Source: Chloracidobacterium sp. (GTDB lineage Bacteria; Acidobacteriota; Blastocatellia; Pyrinomonadales; Pyrinomonadaceae). Taken from it: a stretch of DNA of 64,000 bases. The stretch covers positions 434,001 to 498,000 of the forward strand of contig JADJJY010000001.1 of the NCBI GenBank assembly GCA_016706275.1. The letters run 5' to 3'. The stretch's first letter is position 1; each line of letters begins with the position of its first letter. Positions 8,307-16,791 of the stretch are shown here, piece after piece. Below the pieces are notes generated by a model. That model was given only the letters and a program-made list of their open reading frames with translations. It was not told the origin of the DNA and made no database searches. A program made the position numbers and the translations under genes.

Positions 8307-9224
8307 TCAAACAAATCGGACGCCTTCGGGGTGGATCCGCGAGACATAGATATTGAATTCTATACCCGATTGCGAATAGGCATTGTGCATTGCAGTTTTA
8401 ACTGCTTCGGCGGTCTCCTGGGTTCGGCTGAGCATGAACATCGACGGCCCCGATCCGGAAATGCCGCCACCTATTGCACCAGCCGCGAGACACGCGTTCT
8501 TTACTTCGTCAAATTTTGGGATCAATGATTTTCGAGCAGGTTCGACAATTAGATCTACCATCGAACGGGCCATTAGATCGTAATCGCCTGAGCTAAGGGC
8601 TGCAACAAGTGCTCCGAGATTGCTCCAATTTTGAACGGCATCTGTTAACGGAACATCTTTGGGCAAGATTGCTCTGGCCTCGGAGGTCTTGATCTCGATC
8701 TGCGGGTGGATGACTGTCGCGAACAAAGCCGGGAACTTAATTTCGACAATATCGAGCGGATCAACCGACCGAACGAGGGTAAATCCACCGTAGATACAGG
8801 GTGCGGCGTTGTCGGCATGACGCGAGCCTGAGGCGAGCATTTCGCCGGCCATCGCAAAATCGACCAACTCAAGCTTTGAAAATCTGTCACCGAGTAGCCG
8901 GTTTGCCGCAACTACCGCCCCGCAAGAGCTTGCCGAGCTCGACCCGATGCCGCTGCCGGGTTTGATGTGTTTGGTGATCTCGATCTCAAAACCGTGATCC
9001 ATATGTCCCGCGTCCATCAGTGCTTGCAACGCTACTCCGGCAACATTCTTTGCAGGATCGGTGGGCAATCCATAGTCGTCGCGGTTGATGATCCGCACTT
9101 CGCGGGCCTCGATCTTGCGCACCGTCATCTCATCAAACGGCTCCTCGAGAGCAAAGCCGAGACAGTCGAATCCGCATACGACGTTTGAAACTGTTGCCGG
9201 TGACCTAACGCTGACCTCGTGCAT
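8307..9224 (-). CDS. thrB: Homoserine kinase
   Basis: This 305-residue GHMP-family kinase phosphorylates homoserine to O-phosphohomoserine in threonine synthesis. The N-terminal VRSPATVSNVVCGFDCLGFAL and the ATP-binding Gly/Ser loop PGSGIGSSSASSCGA (residues about 89-103) are clear, and the C-terminal GGGISGSGPSMFML matches GHMP motif 3. Length fits the family (about 300-310). It is divergent from thrC across only 68 bp, so the two transcription units probably share a control region, although I see no leader or attenuator there. Confidence 0.95.
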   Translation of the reverse strand: MHEVSVRSPATVSNVVCGFDCLGFALEEPFDEMTVRKIEAREVRIINRDDYGLPTDPAKNVAGVALQALMDAGHMDHGFEIEITKHIKPGSGIGSSSASSCGAVVAANRLLGDRFSKLELVDFAMAGEMLASGSRHADNAAPCIYGGFTLVRSVDPLDIVEIKFPALFATVIHPQIEIKTSEARAILPKDVPLTDAVQNWSNLGALVAALSSGDYDLMARSMVDLIVEPARKSLIPKFDEVKNACLAAGAIGGGISGSGPSMFMLSRTQETAEAVKTAMHNAYSQSGIEFNIYVSRIHPEGVRFV

Positions 9225-9292
9225 ATTTCTTAAAAGCGGGCAATGCGTTATATGATTTATTGCTTAGCTTGCTCTGCCTACCCGATCTATTG

Positions 9293-10585
9293 ATGCACTA
9301 CTTTAGCACAAACCGCGTGTCGCCTCATGTCTCGTTTCGCGACGCCGTACTCAATGGCCAGCCCGACGACAAGGGTCTATATTTTCCGTCTGAGATACCG
9401 AGACTTGATGCCGATTTCCTTGATCGACTTACCGACATACCAAATGAACAGATCGCTTTCGACGTGATCCGGCCGTATGTTGATGGCGATATACCTGACG
9501 ATACTCTGTTTGAGATATGCAGTGAGACGGTTAATTTTGATTTCCCTCTTGTTCCAATAACTGATCGAATATCGACACTTGAGCTTTTTCACGGGCCGAC
9601 GCTCGCGTTCAAAGATGTGGGTGCGCGGTTTATGAGTCGGTGCTTGCGGCATTTTTCACAAGACAACAAAGAGAAAACGATCGTTATCGTTGCGACCTCG
9701 GGTGATACGGGCGGTGCCGTCGCGGCGGGCTTTCACGGCGTCCAGGGAATTGAGGTTGTTATCTTGTACCCAAAGGGAAAGGTCAGTAAGGTGCAGGAAT
9801 TACAATTGACAACGCTTGGCGGAAATGTAACTACATTGGAATTACATGGTAATTTCGACGACTGTCAGGCGCTGGCAAAACATGCACTCGCTGACAGCGA
9901 GCTGCAATCAAAAGTTCACCTAACATCAGCCAATTCGATCAACGTCGCCCGCTGGCTGCCTCAGCAATTTTATTACTTCTTTGGGTTAAAGCAATGGCAG
10001 GGCGAACCGTCGGTTATTTCCGTACCAAGCGGTAATTTTGGAAATCTTGCGTCTGGTATTTTGGCGCACATCTCCGGATTGCCGGTAAAGAAATTTATCG
10101 CGGCGTGTAATGCCAACGATGTCGTCACGAGATTTCTTGCAACGCAAAATTACGAACCGCACGAATCCGTCGCCACACTCTCGAACGCAATGGATGTTGG
10201 TGCCCCGAGCAACTTCGTTCGCATATTAGAGATATTTGGTAATAAGTTTGTAGACCTCAAGGAAAAGCTAGAGTCGGTCAGCGTCTCGGACGATGTCACG
10301 GCTCAGACGATGCTAGATGTTTATAAAGAGACCAGCTACATCCTTGACCCGCACGGTGCGGTCGGCTATAGAGCGTTGGCAGATCATTTGGAGACGAACC
10401 CGGATGCACGTGGCATATTCTTAGAAACCGCACATCCGGTGAAATTCGATTCTGTCCGTGAGATAATCGGGACGTTTGGAGCAACGCCACCATCGGTTGA
10501 GGAACTTTATTTAAGACAAAAGGTCAGCACCGAGATGGATAACCACTACGACGCCTTGCGCGAGGTTTTGTTGAACAAGATATGA
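9293..10585 (+). CDS. thrC: Threonine synthase
   Basis: This 430-residue PLP enzyme converts O-phosphohomoserine to threonine. The start is set at ATG 9293 because MHYFSTN ... VSFRDAVLNG ... GLYFP aligns with the usual N-terminus; an upstream in-frame start would add a non-family extension. The PLP lysine lies in FHGPTLAFKD (Lys107), and the phosphate-binding VATSGDTGGAV and SVPSGNFGN segments are present. The stop overlaps the thrA start (ATGA at 10582-10585), giving translational coupling of the two pathway enzymes. Confidence 0.95.
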   Translation: MHYFSTNRVSPHVSFRDAVLNGQPDDKGLYFPSEIPRLDADFLDRLTDIPNEQIAFDVIRPYVDGDIPDDTLFEICSETVNFDFPLVPITDRISTLELFHGPTLAFKDVGARFMSRCLRHFSQDNKEKTIVIVATSGDTGGAVAAGFHGVQGIEVVILYPKGKVSKVQELQLTTLGGNVTTLELHGNFDDCQALAKHALADSELQSKVHLTSANSINVARWLPQQFYYFFGLKQWQGEPSVISVPSGNFGNLASGILAHISGLPVKKFIAACNANDVVTRFLATQNYEPHESVATLSNAMDVGAPSNFVRILEIFGNKFVDLKEKLESVSVSDDVTAQTMLDVYKETSYILDPHGAVGYRALADHLETNPDARGIFLETAHPVKFDSVREIIGTFGATPPSVEELYLRQKVSTEMDNHYDALREVLLNKI

Positions 10586-13026
10586 AGGTACTTAAATTTG
10601 GTGGTTCGTCGGTCGGCGGCCCCGAAGCCATAAGACAAGTTGTTGGGATCATTCGCCGGGCGAGTGTCGATGGCGAATGCGCTATCGTGTTATCGGCGAT
10701 GCAGGGAACGACCGATGCTCTCATCGCCGCCGGCCGATCTGCCGAACGCGGTGATGACGGTTATATTGAGGCGATAACTGATATCAGCGACCGGCATGTA
10801 GCAGCGATCCACGAACTGTTTGGCGAGGTCACAAATCCGTCGGTCATTGATTTTGTCGAATCGACGATCAAGGAACTCGAAGATCTGTGCGAAGGCGTAC
10901 GACTCATTCGCGAGCTTTCGCCCAAAACGCTCGATCGCATATTGAGTTTTGGCGAGATCGTTTCGACGCGGATAGTTTCGGCTTTGCTGACCGTCGAGGG
11001 GCTTGAGAACGAATGGGTGGATAGCCGTTTGCTGATCCGGACCGATTCCAATCACGGATCTGCTGGTGTCGATTTTGCCGAGACAAATGAGCGAATAACC
11101 GGACATCTGACAGCCAATCCATCGCGCATCACCATATTTCCGGGGTTTGTTGCGTCCGACGCGGCCGGTTACACCACCACGCTTGGACGCGGAGGTTCGG
11201 ATTACACAGCGGCGATAATTGCGGCGGCTGTTGATGCTGAGGTGCTCGAAATTTGGACGGATGTATCAGGCATGATGACGGCGGATCCGCGTTTTGTCCG
11301 TAATGTTCGACAGATCTCGCACATTACATATCGTGAGGCGATGGAGTTGTCGCACTTTGGAGCGAAGGTCATCTACCCGCCGACGATCCAGCCAGTGATG
11401 GCGAAGGGCATACCGATCCTGATCAAAAATACCTTTGAGCCCGATCATAACGGCACATTGATCGAAGCCGAATCTGCCTCAAAAACCGAGATGATCCGCG
11501 GCATCACGAGCATCGACAAGATCACGATCCTCAACCTAGAGGGCAGCGGCATGGTCGGCATTCCCGGCTTTTCAAAGCGTTTGTTTGACGCTCTCTCACG
11601 GGCTGCGATCAACGTCATACTCATTACACAAAGCTCGTCCGAACACTCGATCTGCGTTGCCATCGAAGAAAAGCACGCCGAGATGGCAAAGCTCGCCGTT
11701 GACCTCGAGTTTGAAAATGAGATCAACATGGGCCGCATCGATCCGCTCAAGGTCGAGAGCGGATTTTCGATCCTCGCCCTCGTTGGCGACAACATGAAAG
11801 AGCACACCGGCGTGTCGGGCAAGATGTTCACCACGCTTGGACAAAACGGCATCAACATCCACGCTATCGCTCAGGGTTCGAGCGAACGAAATATCTCAGC
11901 CGTTATCTCTTCAAAAGATGTTCGAAAGGCAGTGAACACGCTACACGAGGAATTTTTCTCCGACGGCAATAAGCAGATCAATCTCTACATCGCGGGCGTC
12001 GGGACGGTCGGCGGCAAGTTGATCGGTCAGATAATGTCGCAACATCAGCATCTGCTCGATGACATGCGATTAAATTTACGAGTTGTCGGGATCGCCAACA
12101 GTACTCGGGCTCTGATCGCAGAGGAAGGCGTTGACCTAAGTGATTACAAAGACAAGCTGCCGATCGCAGACGAGTTGAGCATTGACGCATTTACCGATGC
12201 GATCATCGAGCGTAATTTGCGAAACTCGATCTTTGTCGATATCACCGCGAGCCCGGCAGTCGTTGAGACTTATCCCAAATTGCTCGCGAAAGCGATATCT
12301 GTGATCGCGTGTAACAAGATCGCCGCGTCGTCAGACTACGATAACTATATTCAATTAAAGAACCTAGCTCGCGAATACGGAACAAATTTTTTCTTTGAGA
12401 CAAATGTCGGTGCCGGTCTGCCGGTGATACATACGCTCGGCGATCTGCTCCGCAGCGGCGACCGTGTGAATCGTATCGAGGCGGTGTTATCGGGGACGCT
12501 TAATTTTGTTTTTAACAATTACGATGGTTCGAGACCGTTCGCCGAGGTCGTACGCCAGGCACAGACCGAAGGTTACACGGAGCCCGACCCAAGGCTCGAC
12601 CTTAACGGAACCGATGTCGCCAGAAAGATCTTGATCCTCGCCCGCGAAGCAGGACAGCAAATGGAGATGAATGATATCTCAAATGCCGGTTTTCTGCCGG
12701 AATCGTGCCTTGCGGGCAGCGTCGATGATTTTTACGCTGAAATGGAGCGGCACGAACCCCATTTCCGCAAGTTGCTTGACGACGCAACGGAGCAGGGGCT
12801 AAAGCTGAAATACATCGCATCGTTTGATAACGGTGAGGCATCCGTGGGGTTACAGTCGATCGGGCCTGACCACAACTTTGCCAACCTTTCCGGCAAAGAT
12901 AACGCGGTACTATTTTACACAAGCCGCTATTCCGACCAGCCCCTTGTAATTAAGGGTGCGGGAGCCGGTGCAGACGTAACAGCCGCCGGAGTCTTTGCAG
13001 ACATAATAAGGGCGGCCATATCTTGA
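10582..13026 (+). CDS. thrA: Bifunctional aspartokinase / homoserine dehydrogenase
   Basis: This 814-residue protein matches the usual length of fused ThrA/MetL enzymes (about 810-820). Residues 1-290 are the kinase (KFGGSSVGG at the start, GFVASD and TTLGRGGSDYTA in the middle). About 305-450 hold ACT-type regulatory repeats (LNLEGSGMVGIPGFSKRLF, ILALVGDNMKEHTGVSGKMF). About 465-814 are homoserine dehydrogenase (NLYIAGVGTVGGKL nucleotide site; GTLNFVFNNYDG, GYTEPDPRLDLNGTDVARK). It catalyses the first and third steps from aspartate. Presence of both ACT repeats suggests end-product feedback control, as in the family. It is coupled to thrC by a 4-bp overlap. Confidence 0.95.
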   Translation: MKVLKFGGSSVGGPEAIRQVVGIIRRASVDGECAIVLSAMQGTTDALIAAGRSAERGDDGYIEAITDISDRHVAAIHELFGEVTNPSVIDFVESTIKELEDLCEGVRLIRELSPKTLDRILSFGEIVSTRIVSALLTVEGLENEWVDSRLLIRTDSNHGSAGVDFAETNERITGHLTANPSRITIFPGFVASDAAGYTTTLGRGGSDYTAAIIAAAVDAEVLEIWTDVSGMMTADPRFVRNVRQISHITYREAMELSHFGAKVIYPPTIQPVMAKGIPILIKNTFEPDHNGTLIEAESASKTEMIRGITSIDKITILNLEGSGMVGIPGFSKRLFDALSRAAINVILITQSSSEHSICVAIEEKHAEMAKLAVDLEFENEINMGRIDPLKVESGFSILALVGDNMKEHTGVSGKMFTTLGQNGINIHAIAQGSSERNISAVISSKDVRKAVNTLHEEFFSDGNKQINLYIAGVGTVGGKLIGQIMSQHQHLLDDMRLNLRVVGIANSTRALIAEEGVDLSDYKDKLPIADELSIDAFTDAIIERNLRNSIFVDITASPAVVETYPKLLAKAISVIACNKIAASSDYDNYIQLKNLAREYGTNFFFETNVGAGLPVIHTLGDLLRSGDRVNRIEAVLSGTLNFVFNNYDGSRPFAEVVRQAQTEGYTEPDPRLDLNGTDVARKILILAREAGQQMEMNDISNAGFLPESCLAGSVDDFYAEMERHEPHFRKLLDDATEQGLKLKYIASFDNGEASVGLQSIGPDHNFANLSGKDNAVLFYTSRYSDQPLVIKGAGAGADVTAAGVFADIIRAAIS

Positions 13027-13061
13027 CCGCCGCTATTATGTAGTCTCCATGTAATTACACT

Positions 13062-13760
13062 TTATTTGAGGTCAAAGAATAAGAACTCAGTATTGTCCTC
13101 GTGAGCTGTGAGTTTTAGCTTTGTTTCTTCGCTAATAGCCGCTCCGTCACCTGCCTCAAGTGTGTATCCGTTTACATCGAGAGCACCGCTAATAAGCTGT
13201 ACCCATGCGTGACGGCCATCGGCGATATCGTGTGAGACACTTTTACCTTCCGCAAGTACCGAGGCGTATAGCTTTACATCTTGATTTATATGGACCGAGC
13301 CATCGTCGCCGCCGCGAGACGCGATCAGCTTTAGCTTGCCCTGTTTACCTTCGGCTGCGAACAGTTTTTGCTCGTATCCGGGTGTCAGCCTGTTTTCCTC
13401 AGGCAATATCCAGATCTGCAGCAGATGGGTTTTGTCCGTAGGTGAGCTGTATTCACTGTGCAGCACGCCGGTTCCGGCAGTCATCCGTTGGACTTCATTT
13501 GGCTTGATCGTCTCACCGTTTCCCATAGAATCGCGATGCGACAATTCGCCTGAGATCATATAGGTGATGATCTCCATATCGCGGTGGCCGTGTTTTGGAA
13601 AGCCCTGATCCGGCTCAATGAAATCCTCGTTTATTACCCGCAAGTCGCGAAAGCCCATAAACTGCGGATCGTAATAATCGCTAAATGAAAATGTGTAACG
13701 CGTGTCGAGCCAGCCGTGATTTGCATGGCCGCGTTCTTTAGATCGTCGAATTTTGATCAT
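13062..13760 (-). CDS. Pirin family protein (YhhW type)
   Basis: This 232-residue bicupin belongs to the pirin family. It shows the N-terminal pirin signature (RGHANHGWLDTRYTFSFSDYYDP), the metal-ligand block FPKHGHRDMEIITY (two His) and the second ligand pair in GVLHSEYSS (His, Glu). Bacterial YhhW-type pirins can have quercetin 2,3-dioxygenase activity and some act as redox sensors. Which applies here cannot be told from sequence. A good AAGGAG precedes the start, and it appears to be monocistronic, convergent with thrA. Confidence 0.9.
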   Translation of the reverse strand: MIKIRRSKERGHANHGWLDTRYTFSFSDYYDPQFMGFRDLRVINEDFIEPDQGFPKHGHRDMEIITYMISGELSHRDSMGNGETIKPNEVQRMTAGTGVLHSEYSSPTDKTHLLQIWILPEENRLTPGYEQKLFAAEGKQGKLKLIASRGGDDGSVHINQDVKLYASVLAEGKSVSHDIADGRHAWVQLISGALDVNGYTLEAGDGAAISEETKLKLTAHEDNTEFLFFDLK

Positions 13761-13856
13761 TTCAATTGCTCCTTGTTATTTAGATATTACAAGGTTGCGA
13801 GTTGGTTGTAATCATCAATTACGGCGAGGGTTATCTAGTACTTTTAGGTGAGGGAA

Positions 13857-14483
13857 TTATTTCTTTCGAACTATCATCAGTCCGTCGCGGATCGAAAGCA
13901 AAACATTTTCAACACGGTCGTCGGCAAGTACCATCTGGTTAAAGTCATAAAGCGCCTGTGTGTTCTCATCCTTTTCGTCTTCGATCACCTTGCCGCTCCA
14001 GAGCACATTATCGGCAATGATAAATCCACCTGGCCGAACCTTGTCGAAAACTAGGTTGTAATAAGTTGAATAATTAGGCTTGTCAGCGTCGATAAATACG
14101 AGATCAAATATTTCCGGCAGATCGGGGATTATGTCAGTGCCAAAGCCAAGGTGAAACTCGATCTTGTCTGCAAATTCGCTCTTTTCGACAAATTGGCGAG
14201 CAACGCGGTTCGTGTCCTCTTGTATATCCAATGTAATTACCTTGCCGCCGTCAGCCAGTCCCTCTGCAAAACAAAGTGCAGAATATCCGAGATACGTACC
14301 GATCTCCAAAACCACGTTAGGACGTATCATGTGCGACAGCATAGACAGAACACGGCCTTGGAAAAAGCCTGACAGCATTGCCGAATCTTCGTAGTGTGCG
14401 TAGCAATGAGCTCGCAACTCCTGCAGCACCGCACTTTCGTCTGATGTCATGCTTTCAGCATATTTAATTACTTCGTCTTTCAT
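13857..14483 (-). CDS. SAM-dependent O-methyltransferase (COMT/TrmR family)
   Basis: This 208-residue class I methyltransferase belongs to the caffeoyl-CoA O-methyltransferase-like family (PF01596). The SAM-binding motif VLEIGTYLGYSAL lies at 58-70, the acidic ribose-binding VITLDI at about 82-87, metal-site Asp132 in VFIDADKPNY, and metal-site Asp158-Asn159 in IIADNVLWSGKV. Members methylate small catechols or, in the TrmR branch, 5-hydroxyuridine at tRNA position 34. Sequence alone does not separate these. Its start overlaps the stop of the upstream regulator (ATGA, 14480-14483), which itself overlaps an AlaRS-like gene. That context favours a tRNA-related role, as inference. Confidence 0.88.
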   Translation of the reverse strand: MKDEVIKYAESMTSDESAVLQELRAHCYAHYEDSAMLSGFFQGRVLSMLSHMIRPNVVLEIGTYLGYSALCFAEGLADGGKVITLDIQEDTNRVARQFVEKSEFADKIEFHLGFGTDIIPDLPEIFDLVFIDADKPNYSTYYNLVFDKVRPGGFIIADNVLWSGKVIEDEKDENTQALYDFNQMVLADDRVENVLLSIRDGLMIVRKK

Positions 14484-15109
14484 AGATCTACTCTTACCAA
14501 GCCCCGTTTTATCGCAAGCGTCGCGGCCGACGTGCGGTCAGAGACGCCTATCTTTCCAAAAATATTTTGCACGTGTGTCTTGATGGTGTTTTCGGAATTA
14601 TCGAGTGCAAACGCGATCTCTTTGTTAGACATACCCCCGACGATCATTCGCAAAACGTTGGATTCCGTCGCGGTTAGATCTTCCTGGCCAAGATGCTCAC
14701 TGAGGACCCGTGCGATCGCATCGGGTATGTATTTACGACCCGACGCGACAGTGCGAATGGCTTTGACCAATTCGTCCGGCTCAATGTCCTTGCAGATATA
14801 CCCGGACGCTCCCTTTTTCAACGCCCGGCTTATCTCGACATCGCCAGCGTGGTCGGCCAAAACGATGATTTTTGCTTTTGCATCGCTGATAAAATAATTA
14901 TCCAGATCATCGATCGTGCATGAATCGGGAAATCGCAACCCAAGTATCGTTACATCGGGCCGGTTCTCTTTGAAGGCTTTGAATCCGCCAGAGGCATTGT
15001 CCGCCTCGCCTGCAAAAAAAATATCGTTTTCTTGCTCGACAACTGCTCTCACGCCGAAACGTGTAAGCGGCTGACTTTCGACAAGCAGGACTTTTATTGG
15101 GTCAGACAT
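14480..15109 (-). CDS. NarL/LuxR-type regulator with degenerate receiver domain
   Basis: This 209-residue protein has response-regulator architecture: a receiver fold (1-120) and an intact LuxR-type HTH (about 144-205: LTATESNVLRMIVGGMSNKEIA, then ENTIKTHVQNIFGKIGVSDR). The receiver lacks the usual chemistry. The phospho-acceptor Asp of the PDVxLLDL motif is Gly57 (PDVTILGLRFPD), the acidic pair is Glu11-Ser12, and the Thr/Ser switch residue is Ala85. Lys107 (GYICKD) is kept. It is therefore probably phosphorylation-independent, perhaps constitutive or ligand-responsive. It overlaps the AlaRS-like gene upstream by 8 bp and the methyltransferase downstream by 4 bp. No histidine kinase is nearby. 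Confidence 0.88.
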   Translation of the reverse strand: MSDPIKVLLVESQPLTRFGVRAVVEQENDIFFAGEADNASGGFKAFKENRPDVTILGLRFPDSCTIDDLDNYFISDAKAKIIVLADHAGDVEISRALKKGASGYICKDIEPDELVKAIRTVASGRKYIPDAIARVLSEHLGQEDLTATESNVLRMIVGGMSNKEIAFALDNSENTIKTHVQNIFGKIGVSDRTSAATLAIKRGLVRVDL

Positions 15110-15929
15110 TGGGACTCAGTCCGGCAGCAAATTCGACGATCGGGCGGATCAGGTCAGTGTCATAGTTTGTTTTGACGTGCTGCATCACTGCCGTCATACG
15201 TTCGAGCCCCATACCGGTATCGACAGACGGAGCGGGCAGCGGGGTGAGCTTAAAAGAGCCGTCCGGCTCCTGCGTGCGGTTGTATTGCATAAAGACGAGA
15301 TTCCAAATCTCCATGGTCGTGTCGCCGGGACCGTTGACCCAGTGTGGTGAATTCTTTACCGGGTCACCCGGGTCGTCGCCCATGTAATAATGGATCTCAG
15401 AGCACGGTCCACACGGGCCAGTGTCGCCCATTTGCCAGAAATTATCTTTCTTGCCAAACCCCAATACGCGTTCCGGTTTCGCTCCGGCCTTTATCCAAAG
15501 CTCACGCGCCTCATCGTCCGGATCAACTTGATCGTCGCCCTCAAAAACCGAGAACCACAGCCGCTCAGTATCGAGCCCAAATTCATTGACGAGCAGGTCC
15601 CAGGCAAAACGGATCGCGTCTTCTTTAAAGTAGTCGCCAAACGAAAAATTGCCGAGCATTTCGAAAAATGTGTGATGGCGTGCGGTTTTGCCTACCTCGT
15701 CGAGGTCGTTGTGCTTGCCGCCGGCACGAATGCATTTTTGCGAGGTTACGGCGCGAGTGTAATCACGTTTTTCGTTGCCGAGAAACACGTCCTTAAATTG
15801 GTTCATCCCGGCGTTGATAAATAACAGCGTCGGGTCATTTGCGGGTAGTAGCGGCGATGAATGAACAACCTTGTGCCCGTTCCGCTCAAAATAATCGAGG
15901 AATTTTGCTCTGATCTCGTCTCCGGTCAT
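15102..15929 (-). CDS. AlaRS-like protein, catalytic domain only
   Basis: This 275-residue protein matches only the N-terminal third of alanyl-tRNA synthetase (normally about 870-880 residues). The class II motifs are intact: motif 1 (residues 25-50, SSPLLPANDPTLLF, GMNQFKDVFLG), motif 2 (about 60-93, CIRAGGKHNDLDEVG, ARHHTFFEMLGNFSFGDYF), TGPCGPCSEIHYY (170-182) and motif 3 (234-250, PSVDTGMGLERM). The tRNA-recognition, editing and C-Ala domains are absent. The frame ends just after NYDTDLIRPIVEF and overlaps the next gene by 8 bp, with no remnant downstream. It could be half of a split AlaRS, a paralog activating alanine for another acceptor, or a stable truncation. It must not be assumed to be the housekeeping alaS. 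Confidence 0.88.
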   Translation of the reverse strand: MTGDEIRAKFLDYFERNGHKVVHSSPLLPANDPTLLFINAGMNQFKDVFLGNEKRDYTRAVTSQKCIRAGGKHNDLDEVGKTARHHTFFEMLGNFSFGDYFKEDAIRFAWDLLVNEFGLDTERLWFSVFEGDDQVDPDDEARELWIKAGAKPERVLGFGKKDNFWQMGDTGPCGPCSEIHYYMGDDPGDPVKNSPHWVNGPGDTTMEIWNLVFMQYNRTQEPDGSFKLTPLPAPSVDTGMGLERMTAVMQHVKTNYDTDLIRPIVEFAAGLSPNV

Positions 15930-15970
15930 ACAAAAACTTTAGCACAAAGCACGAGAGGCGGGAATCGCAC

Positions 15971-16000
15971 AAAAAAGCCGGACGCCTTGCGGCATCCGGC
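15971..16000 (-). terminator. Intrinsic terminator of msrB
   Basis: On the minus strand a 10-bp stem (GCCGGATGCC with its near-perfect partner, one mismatch) with a 4-base loop is followed by a T-run (plus-strand A-run at 15971-15976). It lies 25 bp after the msrB stop codon and upstream of the AlaRS-like gene, isolating that operon. Confidence 0.8.
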
Positions 16001-16024
16001 ATATCCTTTTGATATGATCTGAGG

Positions 16025-16609
16025 CTATTTGTCAGCCTTAAATTTTAACGAAACCGAGTTCATACAATATCGCAAACCCGTCGGCTGCGGTCCGTCGTCA
16101 AAGACGTGTCCGAGATGACCATGACACCGGGCACATTCGACCTCGGTGCGAACCTCGCCAAGCGAGTTATCAACTTTTTCGGCAACATTCTTTTTGAATA
16201 TCGGCTGAAAAAAGCTGGGCCAACCTGTGCCTGATTCAAACTTTGCCGTCGATTTGAACAAAGCCAGCCCGCAAGCGGCACAATAATATGTGCCTTGCTT
16301 CTTGTTTTTGTTCAATGCACCCGAGTACGGCTGCTCAGTGCCCTCTTCGCGCATGATGTAGTATTCATCAGCCGTCAGTTCTTTTTTCCACTCTTCGTCG
16401 GTCTTAACGATTTCCTTGCCGTCATATTCGCCATCGGTGAACTCAACCGTACGGGTTGTTCCATCAGTTCGTTTAACTGGCGTCGGCTCAGTCTCGGCTG
16501 TCTGTACATTCATCGATGCTTTTGCGGCACAGCCGAATAAACCGACCATAACTGTCATCGAGGTAAGCGTTATCAGTGCGAGCGTTGAAAATAATACTTT
16601 GTATCTCAT
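16025..16609 (-). CDS. msrB: Exported peptide-methionine (R)-S-oxide reductase
   Basis: This 194-residue protein has an N-terminal signal and a plausible lipobox (GLFGC, Cys27), then a complete MsrB domain. It shows the zinc-binding CAACG and CARCHGHLGH motifs, GTGWPSFFQP in the substrate site, and the catalytic Cys182 in RYCMNSVSLKF. It reduces the R-epimer of methionine sulfoxide in proteins. The lipobox places it in the envelope, where it would repair oxidised exported proteins. About 65 residues of linker precede the domain (TDEEWKKELTADEYYIMREEGTE is the usual MsrB entry). The gene stands alone with its own terminator. Confidence 0.93.
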   Translation of the reverse strand: MRYKVLFSTLALITLTSMTVMVGLFGCAAKASMNVQTAETEPTPVKRTDGTTRTVEFTDGEYDGKEIVKTDEEWKKELTADEYYIMREEGTEQPYSGALNKNKKQGTYYCAACGLALFKSTAKFESGTGWPSFFQPIFKKNVAEKVDNSLGEVRTEVECARCHGHLGHVFDDGPQPTGLRYCMNSVSLKFKADK

Positions 16610-16684
16610 GACTTAATAATACTATCGCGAAGCCATTTTATTTCTGATCTTCGGTTCAATGTTTAAAAGCAATCCGCCCGACGT

Positions 16685-16764
16685 GTCTGAGGACTATTCC
16701 CTTTCCAACCAAAACATCCCCCTCCAGAAATGTTTTGCTTCGAATCCTTGATATTGCCTCAGAC
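16685..16764. repeat. Nested inverted repeat in msrB leader
   Basis: In the 182-bp gap between the fasciclin gene and msrB, an 8-bp outer inverted repeat (GTCTGAGG at 16685, CCTCAGAC at 16757) encloses a 7-bp inner hairpin (AAAACAT at 16711, ATGTTTT at 16730). On the minus strand it lies in the msrB 5' region. It could be a structured leader or a decayed repeat element. The minus strand also keeps an open frame through it. Confidence 0.45.
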
Positions 16765-16791
16765 CGCCGAGCGAAATTGTAGAACCCCAAG

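Noticed and set aside
13005..13045. Terminator after thrA
   Set aside because: GGCGG/CCGCC can pair, but the stem is only 5 bp, overlaps the stop codon and has no T-run.
15102..15929. AlaRS truncation caused by a frameshift
   Set aside because: Downstream DNA in all frames encodes the regulator and no AlaRS remnant was found, so a simple indel cannot explain the short form.
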